NCBI GenBank assembly: GCA_029233985.1
Contig: JARGOK010000002.1
Location: forward strand, 372,001-436,000
DNA: 64,000 nt
Reading direction: 5' to 3'
DNA from: Candidatus Altimarinota bacterium
GTDB taxonomy: Bacteria > Patescibacteriota > Gracilibacteria > JAUYGZ01
Under the pieces are notes generated by a model, which made no database searches, was not told the DNA's origin, and saw nothing but the letters and a program-made list of their open reading frames with translations. Both the position numbers and the translations under genes were made by a program. How positions within the stretch are numbered: the stretch's first letter is position 1; the number at the start of each line of letters is the position of its first letter. Below, piece by piece: positions 1 through 9,246 of the stretch.

Positions 1-1561
1 TCTCCAATCCATCATACTTTTGAGCCACAGTAATCAACTCCTGAATATTTTCCATACGAGTCTGCCCCACCTCTTTTTCTTCGACCAACATTCGATCATA
101 TCCCGATCGATGAAGGATCTCACGAATAAGTGCAGAAACAGAAAACTCTCGGCTAAACTGATTCAAATCATCAATCATTCGGGCAAAACTTTGCAGAACA
201 GCAATTTTTGAAACCGGTAATTCACCATCCAGCTGATTTTTATCTCCTTTCATGACCTGATAGAGCGATTCGATATGGCGAGTAGCAACACGTTGAGCTG
301 CCTCTAATGTTTTCGCACCAATCTTTCGCGAAGGCGTATTAATAATCCGAATAAGTGCTCCATCATCACGCAAATTATGAATCAAGCGCATATACGCAAT
401 AATATCCTTAATTTCTTTCCGAGCATAAAACTTCACCCCTCCGATCACTTTATAAGGAATACCATGACGCAAGCAAGATTCTTCTATAACACGTGACTGG
501 GCATTTGTTCGATACAAGACCACATGATCCTTCATACTCCCAAAATGCCTTCGAACACGCTTCACAACATACTCAGCCTCACCACGCTCGTCATCCACAT
601 CTACCATTCGTATGAGCTGACCATCCGTTTCATCCGTCCATAATTTTTTTTCAATACGAGATTTGTTATTTTGAATAACCGCCTCAGCTCCTGCCAAAAT
701 ATGAGGCGTAGAACGATAGTTTTGTTCTAGTTTTACTACCACAGCCTCTGGATATTCTTTTTCAAACTGAAGGATATTGGTAATATCAGCCCCTCGCCAA
801 GAATAAATATTCTGATCTGGATCTCCTACCACACACAGATTCCGAAACTCTTTGGCTAGCATTTGCACCAATTTGTACTGAGCAACATTCGTATCCTGGT
901 ACTCATCCACATGAATGTATTTCCAACGATACTGAAATTTTTGAAGGATCTGAGGAAAGGTTTCAAATAACTCCACTACTTTCATAATCAAATCATCAAA
1001 ATCCAAAGCTGCAAGCTTCATCAGCTGATTTTGATAAGCCTCATAAACCATCCCTACCTTTTGCTCAAACACGCTATTCGACATTCGCTGAACCTCCTCA
1101 TAAGTCTGAAGAACATTCTTTGCCTTGCTAATAGCTCCTCGTATTGCTTTTGGATTAAAATTTTTCTCAGAAATCTGCATTTCCTTCATTATCCTCTTCA
1201 CCAAGGCCAAACTATCGTCTTGGTCATAAATCACAAAACTCGACTCATACCCTAAATGCTGTATCTCTCGACGAAGTACCTGCACACAAATCGAATGAAA
1301 AGTTCCCATTGTCGGCTGCGATTTAAAACCTTCTCCTAATAAGGATTTTATCCGCTCTTTCATCTCACCAGCCGCTTTATTGGTAAAAGTCACAGCCAAT
1401 ATCTGAGCTGGATCAACACCCTTTTCTGAAATCAAATAGGCAATTCGATGCGTTAAAGCCATCGTTTTACCAGTTCCAGCACCCGCTAGGATCAATAAAG
1501 GACCGTCTGTAGTTTGTACAGCTTGCAATTGGGGCTCATTAAGATGTTCGAGAAGACTCAT
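1..1561 (-). CDS. uvrD: UvrD/PcrA-type superfamily 1 DNA helicase (C-terminus outside window)
   Basis: ATP-dependent 3'-5' DNA helicase of the UvrD/PcrA/Rep family, expected to act in nucleotide excision repair and in clearing proteins from DNA. Translating the minus strand from the ATG at 1561 gives an open frame to the window edge, at least 520 codons. Visible motifs are the Q-motif region LNEPQLQAV, Walker A AGAGTGKT at about residues 26-33, Walker B VDEYQDTN, motif III GDPDQNIYSWRGA and motif IV QNYRST. Walker A has Thr where PcrA/UvrD usually has Ser (GSGKT), a conservative change. The family is normally 650-750 residues, so the last helicase motifs and C-terminal region are missing only because the window ends. 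A terminator-like hairpin upstream separates it from the next minus-strand gene, so it probably has its own promoter. The choice among UvrD, PcrA and Rep cannot be made from this part. Confidence 0.95.
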   Translation of the reverse strand, partial: MSLLEHLNEPQLQAVQTTDGPLLILAGAGTGKTMALTHRIAYLISEKGVDPAQILAVTFTNKAAGEMKERIKSLLGEGFKSQPTMGTFHSICVQVLRREIQHLGYESSFVIYDQDDSLALVKRIMKEMQISEKNFNPKAIRGAISKAKNVLQTYEEVQRMSNSVFEQKVGMVYEAYQNQLMKLAALDFDDLIMKVVELFETFPQILQKFQYRWKYIHVDEYQDTNVAQYKLVQMLAKEFRNLCVVGDPDQNIYSWRGADITNILQFEKEYPEAVVVKLEQNYRSTPHILAGAEAVIQNNKSRIEKKLWTDETDGQLIRMVDVDDERGEAEYVVKRVRRHFGSMKDHVVLYRTNAQSRVIEESCLRHGIPYKVIGGVKFYARKEIKDIIAYMRLIHNLRDDGALIRIINTPSRKIGAKTLEAAQRVATRHIESLYQVMKGDKNQLDGELPVSKIAVLQSFARMIDDLNQFSREFSVSALIREILHRSGYDRMLVEEKEVGQTRMENIQELITVAQKYDGLE

Positions 1562-1612
1562 AAAAGGAATGAAAGGAACTTCATCTTATCGGGACATGAA
1601 AACCAACACAAC

Positions 1613-1640
1613 AAAAAGGCCCCACAAATGTGGGGCCTTT
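1613..1640 (-). terminator. Rho-independent terminator of the 344-aa secreted protein gene
   Basis: A 12-bp perfect stem (1615-1626 with 1629-1640, core GGCCCCACA) closes on a two-base loop. On the minus strand it is followed by five T residues. It lies about 24 bp beyond the stop of the minus-strand gene ending at 1664 and before the helicase start at 1561. Confidence 0.85.
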
Positions 1641-1663
1641 ATTGAGATTACAATCAAGAAACC

Positions 1664-2698
1664 TTATCGATTAAAGATTCGATTGATCACTCCACTTCCA
1701 GAATCTTCTCTCATCTCCTTAATATTCTCTTTAATCGTACTCTTGATTTCTCTTTTTTTCGCCTCGCATGCGTCTGAGTTCCTATTACTTACACAAGCGT
1801 CTCTAAGCTCTGTCGCCCTCTGCTTCATCGCATCATTTCGTTCTTGTTGTCGCTGCTTCATGTTCTCCAGACGGGTCGAACATGTTGTAGGATCCTCAGA
1901 ATTTGCACATCGATCTTCAAGCTTCTCCATGACATTCGCCTTACGCTCCTGACGATTTTCACGCTCTTCTTTCAGTTTTTCCTGACAAGTCTCCTTATCA
2001 GAAGCACACTTCATCCGCATCATTTTCACTCGTTCTTTCAGAGCAGTCTTTGCTTCTTCTTTTCGTTCTCCATCCGCATCTCCAGCTTGTGATTTGAGAC
2101 GTTTTCTCGCCTGCATTATTTGTTCAGAATCAAGCTCTGTCCCCTGGCGAAGAATAGTCCGAAGAGTTCCCTTAGCCGTTCGAATTTTTTTTCTCGCTTC
2201 TCGACGCTCCTCTTTAATCTCAACATTTTTATCCTTATATTTTGCCAAAATCTTCCGATGCCATTTAGCAAGGTTTCGAAGGCGGTCTTTTATCTTCTTT
2301 GAAACATAGCGACGCTGACCATTCACAAGATCAGATTGTTGGTAATACTGATCTAAAACTCCATTTTCAAGAAACTCATCACCATCGGATCCCTCACCCA
2401 AGATAACATCAACCTGTGACTCAAGTTCAGTAAGAACAGCATCAATAACATCTTCATTTACCGTTCCATCCTCATTAAGGATATCCTCAACAATATTTTC
2501 AGCATCATCTAATACAGAGTCTTGTTCTCCTTCAGACAATACTTCTTCTTCATATTCATCGAGCTGTACTTCTACAGAAATTTCCTCAGGAACATCTTCG
2601 AGAGCTACAGAAAGATCGTCAGCATGGACCTGAGAAACCATACTAGCCGAGACAGCAAACATTCCGAGTGCCATCATAAGTGATAAAAAACGCTTCAT
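1664..2698 (-). CDS. Secreted charged coiled-coil protein with paired-cysteine helical repeats
   Basis: Unrecognised 344-aa exported protein. Residues 1-26 form a signal peptide (MKR, hydrophobic core, cleavage after VHA). Residues 27 to about 105 are very acidic. The rest is rich in Lys, Arg, Glu and Gln and should be helical. In the C-terminal half three segments of roughly 40 residues each carry a cysteine pair (CX6C, CX8C, CX8C) between long charged helices, which suggests helical hairpins stapled by disulfides outside the membrane. The start ATG at 2698 gives the signal peptide directly. A strong terminator follows the gene. No enzymatic motif is visible; a structural or periplasmic binding role is a guess. 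Confidence 0.8.
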   Translation of the reverse strand: MKRFLSLMMALGMFAVSASMVSQVHADDLSVALEDVPEEISVEVQLDEYEEEVLSEGEQDSVLDDAENIVEDILNEDGTVNEDVIDAVLTELESQVDVILGEGSDGDEFLENGVLDQYYQQSDLVNGQRRYVSKKIKDRLRNLAKWHRKILAKYKDKNVEIKEERREARKKIRTAKGTLRTILRQGTELDSEQIMQARKRLKSQAGDADGERKEEAKTALKERVKMMRMKCASDKETCQEKLKEERENRQERKANVMEKLEDRCANSEDPTTCSTRLENMKQRQQERNDAMKQRATELRDACVSNRNSDACEAKKREIKSTIKENIKEMREDSGSGVINRIFNR

Positions 2699-2798
2699 AA
2701 AATTGGGTAAAAAATATTACACAAAGTATGACAAAAAGCCTCTCCAATAGCCAAAGACTCCTCTTGCACAATAAAGAGAAAATGTCTCAACGAATAGC

Positions 2799-3122
2799 CT
2801 AAACAACTCCTAAAAGAAAGAAAATCAACTGAAGAGAAGCATACCGAGTCAGGTCAATTAAAAGAAGAGCAATCAGCGGAGACCAGTCCATCATCATCCC
2901 ATTAGCAGAACGAGGTAAACGATTTCGTATTGGAGCCAATATCGGTTCAGTACATTGGTGGACAAAAAGAACCACGGGGCCATTCGCTCGAGGAACCAAC
3001 CAAGAAAAAATCACTCGAGCAAAAATAAGGAAAGTCAAAGCCCTAAAAAAGTACACTACCCCTTGCACCAACCATGTTAAATCTAAAGCCATAAGCATTA
3101 TTAAAGCCAAAACATCATACAC
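2799..3122 (-). CDS. YggT family membrane protein (GTG start)
   Basis: Small integral membrane protein of the YggT family, which in many bacteria sits near cell-division or secretion genes and has no firmly established reaction. The 107-aa product has hydrophobic segments at both ends. The family-typical stretches ARVIFSWL, TEPILAPIR and MDWSPLIALLLI lie between and after the first segment. Length fits the family (about 90-110 aa). The frame opens with GTG at 3122 and an upstream in-frame stop excludes an earlier start. A GAGGAG motif lies about 20 bp upstream, too far for a normal ribosome site. It is divergent from argS, sharing a 67-bp gap. Confidence 0.88.
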   Translation of the reverse strand: MYDVLALIMLMALDLTWLVQGVVYFFRALTFLIFARVIFSWLVPRANGPVVLFVHQCTEPILAPIRNRLPRSANGMMMDWSPLIALLLIDLTRYASLQLIFFLLGVV

Positions 3123-3189
3123 GAGCTTTGATCAGGTCCAAATCTCCTCTATACTCTATAAGCTATTATCTACCAGCTACAAGCTCATT

Positions 3190-4905
3190 ATGCTCACAAC
3201 AGAACTCCAACTCCTTCTCAAAAAAGCGATCAAACAAGTCTCAGAAAACGAACCGGAAATAATTCATCTAGAAGAAACACCAAATCCAGAGTTTGGAGAT
3301 TTTGCCAGCAATGAAGCGATGAAACTGTCTAAAAAAATGGGAGAAAACCCACGTATCATTGCTGAAAAAATCATTGCTGCTATTCCACAAAATAGTGTTA
3401 TTAAAAAAATGGAAGTCGCTGGGCCAGGTTTTATCAATATTTGGTTACATGATGAAATCTTCAACACGGCATTTGTAGAACTATGCAAACTCATTAAATC
3501 TCAATCCTTTGGACATCTCAATACTGGAAAAGGAAAGACAGCTATTACCGACAGTTCACATCCAAATATTGCCAAACCAATGGGGGTCCATCATCTTCTT
3601 TCTACTATTATAGGTCAAGCCATCAACACTCTCCTTTCAAGATCTGGATACACGGTCATCCGAGACAACTACATCGGAGACTGGGGAACACAATATGGAA
3701 AACTCACCTATGCCATCCAAACCTGGGGAGACATGGAAACAATCAAAGAAGACCCCATTCCTGAACTCCTCAAGCTCTATGTACAGTTTCACGATGAAGC
3801 AGAAAAAGATGAAAACCTACTAGACAAAGGCAGAGAAGCTTTTCGCAAACTCGAAGAAGGTGACCAAGAACTCAACACTCTATGGCAATGGATCAGAGAT
3901 GTGAGTATAGACCACTGTGAACAAACCTGGAGTCGTCTTGGAGCAATTTTTGATATCAAAAATGGTGAAAGCTTTTACGAAAAAATGCTCACAGATATTA
4001 TTGCAGAAGGACAGAAAAAAGGAGTCATTACTGAAGGGAACGAAGGAGCTCTCATCATCAAAATGGATGATGAAAACAAACCACCAGCTATTATTAGAAA
4101 GAAAGATGGAGCAACTCTTTATGCCACCAGAGACCTCGCTCGGGTCAAGTACTGGCAAGACGAACTCAATGGCGATCTTGGTATCAATGTCGTTGACGTC
4201 GCTCAAAAACTCTACTTCGAACAACTTTTTGAATCTGCAGAAAAAATGGGTTTTACAAAAATGAAACACATCCATGTCGACTTCGGCAGAATGGCCTTCC
4301 CAGAAGGATCCATGAGCACTCGGAAAGGAAAAGTCGTCCTCCTAGAAGACGTCCTGGACGAAGCTGAAAAACAAGCCCTCCAAAAAATAAAAGACCATAA
4401 TTCCGAGCTCTCTGAAGATGATCAAAAAGAACTCGCTAGAAAACTCGGGATTGGAGCGATCAAGTACAATGTCCTCAGCCAAAGCAGAAACAAGAACTAC
4501 ACTTTCGACTGGGACGTCATGCTGAGCTTCGACGGAAACTCTGCCCCCTACCTCCAATACGCCTACACCCGTACCCAAAGCATCCTCAGAAAAGCCCCTG
4601 AATTCAAAACTCAAAACTCACTTCTCCTAACTCCAAACTCCTCCGAAGAGCGTTCCCTCCTCAAAAAACTCCTCAACTACGAGCCTGCTATCCAACGTTC
4701 CCTCGGAGAATACAAACCCAATCTCCTCTGTACCTATCTTTACGAACTCGCCCAGACCTTCAGCACCTTTTACAATAACCTCCGGGTCATTGATGAACAA
4801 AACCCTCAAACAACAGCTAACCGTCTAAAGCTCGTAGAATCAACCGGATACATTCTCAAAAACGGCCTGGAAATCCTTGGAATAGAAGTCCCAGACCGTA
4901 TGTAA
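3190..4905 (+). CDS. argS: Arginyl-tRNA synthetase
   Basis: Class I aminoacyl-tRNA synthetase that charges tRNA-Arg with arginine in the cytoplasm. The 571-aa length is normal for bacterial ArgRS. In order: an Add-1-like N-terminal region, the catalytic fold around PNIAKP (residues 125-130), the second signature MSTRKGK at about 375, and an anticodon-binding C-terminus with a DALR-like pattern ending in VPDRM. The class signature usually written HVGH reads GVHH at residues 132-135, so the first His is replaced and the Gly-His order altered. As is common for ArgRS, the KMSK motif is not canonical. The ATG at 3190 is the first start after a short AT-rich leader without a Shine-Dalgarno motif. 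The gene converges on the SerB-like gene with only one base between stops. Confidence 0.96.
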   Translation: MLTTELQLLLKKAIKQVSENEPEIIHLEETPNPEFGDFASNEAMKLSKKMGENPRIIAEKIIAAIPQNSVIKKMEVAGPGFINIWLHDEIFNTAFVELCKLIKSQSFGHLNTGKGKTAITDSSHPNIAKPMGVHHLLSTIIGQAINTLLSRSGYTVIRDNYIGDWGTQYGKLTYAIQTWGDMETIKEDPIPELLKLYVQFHDEAEKDENLLDKGREAFRKLEEGDQELNTLWQWIRDVSIDHCEQTWSRLGAIFDIKNGESFYEKMLTDIIAEGQKKGVITEGNEGALIIKMDDENKPPAIIRKKDGATLYATRDLARVKYWQDELNGDLGINVVDVAQKLYFEQLFESAEKMGFTKMKHIHVDFGRMAFPEGSMSTRKGKVVLLEDVLDEAEKQALQKIKDHNSELSEDDQKELARKLGIGAIKYNVLSQSRNKNYTFDWDVMLSFDGNSAPYLQYAYTRTQSILRKAPEFKTQNSLLLTPNSSEERSLLKKLLNYEPAIQRSLGEYKPNLLCTYLYELAQTFSTFYNNLRVIDEQNPQTTANRLKLVESTGYILKNGLEILGIEVPDRM

Positions 4906-4906
4906 G

Positions 4907-5638
4907 CTACTTCGCTGCCAAAGGCAACTGCTGTCGCTCTCGCAAAATACGAACTGTATCTTCATGATCTTCAGAAGCAAACATATCTTTATGGTCATCC
5001 ACATCCTTTGCAATATTCTCACGGTTTTGCTTACCAGCAATTCCCGTAAAATGAACAAATGTTTTTGCTAATCCAGAAGTGAGAATTTTTTTATCAGAAC
5101 CTCCATCTCCTACAACTGAAGTACCGTTAGCAACAGGATTCAAATGTGTAAATTCATCTACAGACATGATCCGAGTCATTTGTTGAACCTTTCCATTATC
5201 CTGAGCTAATAAGTTGTTTTCATCATGACCAGTGATAACTTCACCATCATCAGTAAAAATATTCGTGAAAACATTTTCTTCTACAAATCCAATACTCAAA
5301 AGAAGTGGAAGAAGAATCCTCCGAAACCCACCTGTGAGAACAATATGTTGCTCAGGATTTTCTTGAATGAGTTTTTGGATATGTTCTCGAACCCCAACAG
5401 CCACCTCAATTGTTTTGGCAAAATTTTCAAGATCACTCACAGTCACTCTTGCCTCTACAATAATATTGATGCGTCTTTGAAGAGACTCAGAAAATGGTAT
5501 TTCTCCATTCATTCCTAACTTTGTGATTATGGCAAAATCCTGATACTGCTCTTCAGACAATTTCGTCCGAGCGAGTTCATCCAGTGATTCTCCAGTAAGC
5601 GTGCTATCCACATCCCAGACAGTATATTGTGTTTCCAT
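4907..5638 (-). CDS. HAD-superfamily phosphatase, phosphoserine phosphatase (SerB)-like
   Basis: Predicted Mg-dependent HAD hydrolase of the SerB type, which removes phosphate from phosphoserine in serine synthesis. All four HAD motifs are visible: the nucleophile motif DVDST (Asp9 and Asp11 from the chosen start), TGG of motif II, a conserved Lys in DNGKVQQ and the metal site VGDGGSDKK. I start at the ATG at 5638 (243 aa) because the nucleophile then lies ten residues in, as in the family. The frame stays open to 5725, but that extension would add a hydrophobic stretch and overlap the end of the next gene's leader. Substrate is uncertain: no other serine-pathway gene is nearby, and several SerB-like HAD proteins act on other phosphates. 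Confidence 0.82.
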   Translation of the reverse strand: METQYTVWDVDSTLTGESLDELARTKLSEEQYQDFAIITKLGMNGEIPFSESLQRRINIIVEARVTVSDLENFAKTIEVAVGVREHIQKLIQENPEQHIVLTGGFRRILLPLLLSIGFVEENVFTNIFTDDGEVITGHDENNLLAQDNGKVQQMTRIMSVDEFTHLNPVANGTSVVGDGGSDKKILTSGLAKTFVHFTGIAGKQNRENIAKDVDDHKDMFASEDHEDTVRILRERQQLPLAAK

Positions 5639-5700
5639 AAGGTAGTAATAATGAGAAAGTAAAAATAAAATAGCAAGTTTTACAAAAACTGAAACCAATT

Positions 5701-5720
5701 CCGCCCACGACAGTGGGCGG
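5701..5720 (-). terminator. GC-rich hairpin after the gene ending at 5729
   Basis: CCGCCCAC (5701-5708) and GTGGGCGG (5713-5720) form a perfect 8-bp stem with loop GACA. It starts 8 bp after the stop of the minus-strand gene at 5729. No strong T tract follows, so it may be a transcript-end stabiliser rather than an efficient terminator. Confidence 0.55.
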
Positions 5721-5728
5721 ACCACAAA

Positions 5729-6523
5729 CTATCCATGAGTGATTGTAGTAGCAATATAGTCTCCCTCTTTCTGGAGAGCTCCATCCCAGTGCCATCCTCT
5801 ACCAAGTACATCAAAAGTCTGAGAGAGCTGAGTTTGGATTTTCTTTTCATTTTCAGAAAGAGACTCTCCTTTTCTTCTATCAATCAAGTGGACACGCCTG
5901 CTTGCTCCTTCCAAGCGCTCCAGATGAGCATGCAAGTCACCATAGTAGTTCGGATGAATAATTTCTTCTCGAGCATCATGATAGCTCTCAACATGTTCTC
6001 GATCCTTGAGATCAAAGAGAAATCCCGTCCGGAGAAACAAAACATCTTTCGTTTCCGGTAGTGGGAGAATCTCATCTGTTCCATTCAAGACATGCCATGC
6101 TCTTTCTCTCACTTCAGTCAATCGATCTTGAAAACCAAAGTGATGAATCAATCTCTCTGGAGTTGAAAACTGATAATGCATATCAAGATGATAACATTCA
6201 ATCTTCTCGAGAAAACCTCCAAGGACAAGTGCCATGACCTCAAGATTATTTCGAGAAACAAGGTCCAAAAGTTCTTTCATTTTAAACTCTCGAACAATTC
6301 TCAACAACAATTTATGAGTTTGCTTTTGAACAGAGAAACGCTGTTGATTGAATGCTCTATTCTTATCTCGGCGAGTGATCAATTCTCTCCGACTGGGTTG
6401 CTCACCATTACTCTGATTTTCAAAGTATTTCTGAGCATTCTGAGTGGCCTCAAGCTTCTGAAGAACCTGTAGAGCATTTCTTGGAACACCTTGCTCTTTC
6501 CGTGATGATGTAGGAGCATTCAT
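5729..6523 (-). CDS. Hypothetical cytoplasmic protein, 264 aa
   Basis: Not recognised. The product is soluble, without signal peptide or membrane segment, and charged. The first 60 residues are polar and probably disordered or helical (many Gln, Asn, Arg). The rest is a mixed helical/strand region with conserved-looking His and Tyr residues (for example CYHLDMHY and HPNYYGDLHAH, where several His could bind metal). It lies upstream of the SerB-like phosphatase in the same direction with a hairpin between, so co-transcription is possible but not certain. The ATG at 6523 is preceded only by an AT-rich leader. The TrmB-type regulator is divergently placed 150 bp away and could control this gene. 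Confidence 0.7.
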   Translation of the reverse strand: MNAPTSSRKEQGVPRNALQVLQKLEATQNAQKYFENQSNGEQPSRRELITRRDKNRAFNQQRFSVQKQTHKLLLRIVREFKMKELLDLVSRNNLEVMALVLGGFLEKIECYHLDMHYQFSTPERLIHHFGFQDRLTEVRERAWHVLNGTDEILPLPETKDVLFLRTGFLFDLKDREHVESYHDAREEIIHPNYYGDLHAHLERLEGASRRVHLIDRRKGESLSENEKKIQTQLSQTFDVLGRGWHWDGALQKEGDYIATTITHG

Positions 6524-6617
6524 AAAAATGAAATTAAAAAATAAGGTAACTCCGTTTTACATTCATTTTGAAAAATATCAAAATAATATCGCCCATCAAT
6601 TCAGGCAGGCAAAAGAG

Positions 6618-6667
6618 TTGATTAGCAAGTAAATAAGGGTAATATAGGATTGCACATACAATATAAT
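6618..6667 (+). promoter_or_regulatory. Promoter region of the TrmB-type regulator
   Basis: Two candidate cores are visible. TTGATT (6618-6623) and TAATAT (6640-6645) are 16 bp apart and would give a leader of about 20 nt. A perfect TATAAT at 6662-6667 lies only 6 bp before the ATG at 6674 and would give a leaderless mRNA. No Shine-Dalgarno motif precedes the start. Confidence 0.5.
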
Positions 6668-6673
6668 AAATAA

Positions 6674-7441
6674 ATGCCCATGCTTACCGACGTTCTACAC
6701 AACCTTGGATTCACCGATAAAGAAGCAGCAATCTACATGGCATGCATCAGATCTGGCACAGCAGCCATCAGTGAAATAGCCAAACGTGCCCAACTTCCTC
6801 GATCTACCGGATACAATGTCCTCATGAAACTCAATGAACGAGGAATCGTAAAACACTTCAGCAAGGGCAACAAAATGCTCTTCTCTGCCTTATCACCCAA
6901 TGAGCTAGTCGATTTTCTGAAGAACAAAAAAGAAAAGGTCACAGATCAAATGGAACTCCTTAAAACTTATCTGCCGCAATTTGAAGCTCTCATCAATCCA
7001 AACCTCAGTCTCCCAAAGGTGTCATTCCACGAAGGAATCAAAGGTGTGCAATTCATCTACCAAGACATCCTCAAAAAAACAAAAGCTGGAGAAGAAACCA
7101 AAGCATGGATAACCCTCAGCGATATCGACCCTGAACTAAAAGACTGGCTCTACAACAAATTTACTCCCAAAAAAGTGAGCAAGAAAATTAAATCTAAAGT
7201 TATCCTCAGCTCTCCAAAGTCTTCTCATTACCGAAAGCTCGACAAAAAACACCTGAGAGAAACCAGAGCGATTCCCTATGGTCAGTTTCCTTTCAAAGTA
7301 GAAGTCGATCTCTATGGAAAAAATCGCATTGCCATCGTTTCTTTTGCCTCAAACGATCTCTTTGGACTCATTATCGAAAGCGAAAACATCTACCAAACTC
7401 TAAACTCAATGTTTAGCTTTATGTGGATTGCAACAAAATAA
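6674..7441 (+). CDS. TrmB-family transcriptional regulator
   Basis: DNA-binding regulator with the TrmB arrangement. An N-terminal winged helix (about residues 1-75, including the recognition-helix region LPRSTGYNVLMKL) is followed by a short coiled linker and a C-terminal sensor-like domain (about 110-255). TrmB proteins control sugar or other metabolic genes in archaea and some bacteria; ligand and targets here are unknown. A second ATG lies two codons downstream. The gene ends with TAA immediately beside the stop of the convergent SLH gene at 7442, leaving no intergenic base. The divergent unknown gene at 5729-6523 is the nearest possible target. Confidence 0.85.
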   Translation: MPMLTDVLHNLGFTDKEAAIYMACIRSGTAAISEIAKRAQLPRSTGYNVLMKLNERGIVKHFSKGNKMLFSALSPNELVDFLKNKKEKVTDQMELLKTYLPQFEALINPNLSLPKVSFHEGIKGVQFIYQDILKKTKAGEETKAWITLSDIDPELKDWLYNKFTPKKVSKKIKSKVILSSPKSSHYRKLDKKHLRETRAIPYGQFPFKVEVDLYGKNRIAIVSFASNDLFGLIIESENIYQTLNSMFSFMWIATK

Positions 7442-9145
7442 TTAGCGAAGGGACTCCTCCACCTTGTAGTCAAAAGAACTAAAGTCCTCAAATTCATCAG
7501 GACTTCTTCTGACATCAGCATTGGTATAATTAATCCGATTCACCGGGAATAAAAAACTTCTCACAATCAACTTAGCAGCTTTTGCTCGAGTAATAGCTTG
7601 GTTTGGGAAGACGTTTCGACCTGGAACAATATCCTCAAGAATTCCTTCTCGATACGCCGTTTGAATATAACGACTATACCAATCTCGGTAGTCCACATCA
7701 CCAAAAACAACCTCAAGAGAATCCTTCACTTCGATATCTGTAAACTGCACTAAAATCTTCAATGCTTCAGCCAAGTTGATCGTTCGCTCAGGATGAAATT
7801 TCCCATCTGGATAGCCTTTAATCACACCCAGCACATCAGCCTGGTACACAAAAGGTGCAAACCAATCTGTTGGGATCACATCTGGATAACGAGCTGAATA
7901 AGTAGTATCAGGAATATCGTAATTCAAAGTACTGAAGAGCAACTTCAAAAATTCCGCTCGGTTTACTGATCGATTAGGCCTCATCGTCCCATCATCATAT
8001 CCCTGCATCGCACTAATATGATACAAATCATAGATATAGTTTTGGAAACCTGGAGCCGAAGCCAGGTCTCGGAAATCAGTTGATTTGTTGTTCACAATCA
8101 CTCGTATTGTCAATGCTTGAGAAGTCAGGTTGCCCACCACATTCCCGCAGACTTCCTTCGCCATCACCCGCAAAGTAAAAGATCCCTCATTCCCAGGAAC
8201 AAAAAATAAGTCACCAAAACGATCATTAATCTCAAACTCACTCACGACCATTCGAGTTGGTTTTTGCCATTGAAACTGAAAGGATTGGCATTTTCCATCA
8301 GGATCTACAATATCATCAAGTTTAATCGTCACAGGCTCTCCAATAAAAGTCAGACGAAGATCATTCGAAACACTGAGAACTGGTGGACGATTTGCTCTTC
8401 CACTAAAATCCAATTCAGCAAGATTTGAGGGGTCAGACACAGCTCCAGTTGGACTAAAGCCTGGTTCTAATACTGATGAACCACCACTGGCTTCAACACT
8501 TCCAGGGCAAATTTCAGGAATTCGACTATTTGATCCCAACTCACGGCACAACTGGTCAATATTCAGTTCATTATCTTCTTTAAAATCATCGAAGTCCGTC
8601 TCATCATCTCGAATAGCAAACAAGAATGAATCCTTTTGCTGACGTGTATGCGGCAAGTAATACACCACTACTTCATAGCTGACAGCTAAACGTTCCTGAC
8701 TTGTATAAGGCTGAAAAAACTCAATATCCACTTCTCCTTTCTCAAAAATCTGAAGCCCCTTCGCGAGACTCACTTCCTCTCCATTATTCTTTAGGAACAC
8801 AAACGAACTCGAATTGAGTCCTCCTTCGGCATTAAAGCCTCCTCCATCTCGTTCTTTAAAATACACAGCCAAATAACCAGTATCCGGTACAAATCGAGCA
8901 ATCTTATGAGTTTTTTGAAGCACATTATTCGGAGTGCCATCCAACTGAGAACACAGCTTAGAACCAGATAGTTTACATCCTGGCAAATTCAATATTTCAT
9001 CATAAATCACTGCCACTTCCGAAGCCCCTGTCACTTGAGCAGACAAGTCTTCTCCATTGAACCACGGCAAAAAAACACTCCACGTCACTGCAACAATGAC
9101 GACAAAAAGAACACTCGGGACGACAAAAGAAATCCATTTTCTCAT
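7442..9145 (-). CDS. SLH-domain surface protein with Ig-like domain
   Basis: Exported 567-aa envelope protein. An uncleaved or signal-anchor hydrophobic segment lies at residues 8-28. Next come a beta-rich region, a polar linker, and an Ig/cadherin-like domain starting around RPPVLSVSNDLRL with the tell-tale DIVDPDG. The last 200 residues hold three SLH repeats (GYDDGTMRPNRSVNRAE; GYPDGKFHPERTINLAE; a third ending NQAITRAKAAKL). SLH repeats bind pyruvylated or other secondary cell-wall polymer and hold S-layer proteins on the cell. It is the last gene of the minus-strand surface block and directly abuts the TrmB gene. No catalytic motif is seen. Confidence 0.9.
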   Translation of the reverse strand: MRKWISFVVPSVLFVVIVAVTWSVFLPWFNGEDLSAQVTGASEVAVIYDEILNLPGCKLSGSKLCSQLDGTPNNVLQKTHKIARFVPDTGYLAVYFKERDGGGFNAEGGLNSSSFVFLKNNGEEVSLAKGLQIFEKGEVDIEFFQPYTSQERLAVSYEVVVYYLPHTRQQKDSFLFAIRDDETDFDDFKEDNELNIDQLCRELGSNSRIPEICPGSVEASGGSSVLEPGFSPTGAVSDPSNLAELDFSGRANRPPVLSVSNDLRLTFIGEPVTIKLDDIVDPDGKCQSFQFQWQKPTRMVVSEFEINDRFGDLFFVPGNEGSFTLRVMAKEVCGNVVGNLTSQALTIRVIVNNKSTDFRDLASAPGFQNYIYDLYHISAMQGYDDGTMRPNRSVNRAEFLKLLFSTLNYDIPDTTYSARYPDVIPTDWFAPFVYQADVLGVIKGYPDGKFHPERTINLAEALKILVQFTDIEVKDSLEVVFGDVDYRDWYSRYIQTAYREGILEDIVPGRNVFPNQAITRAKAAKLIVRSFLFPVNRINYTNADVRRSPDEFEDFSSFDYKVEESLR

Positions 9146-9246
9146 GCAAGAATCGTATCACCTTAATATGTCTGGAATAAGATAAGTATGATATATGTAC
9201 CACATCTAGTAAGACTATCCAGTGATGGAAAATTATTTACAAGTCA

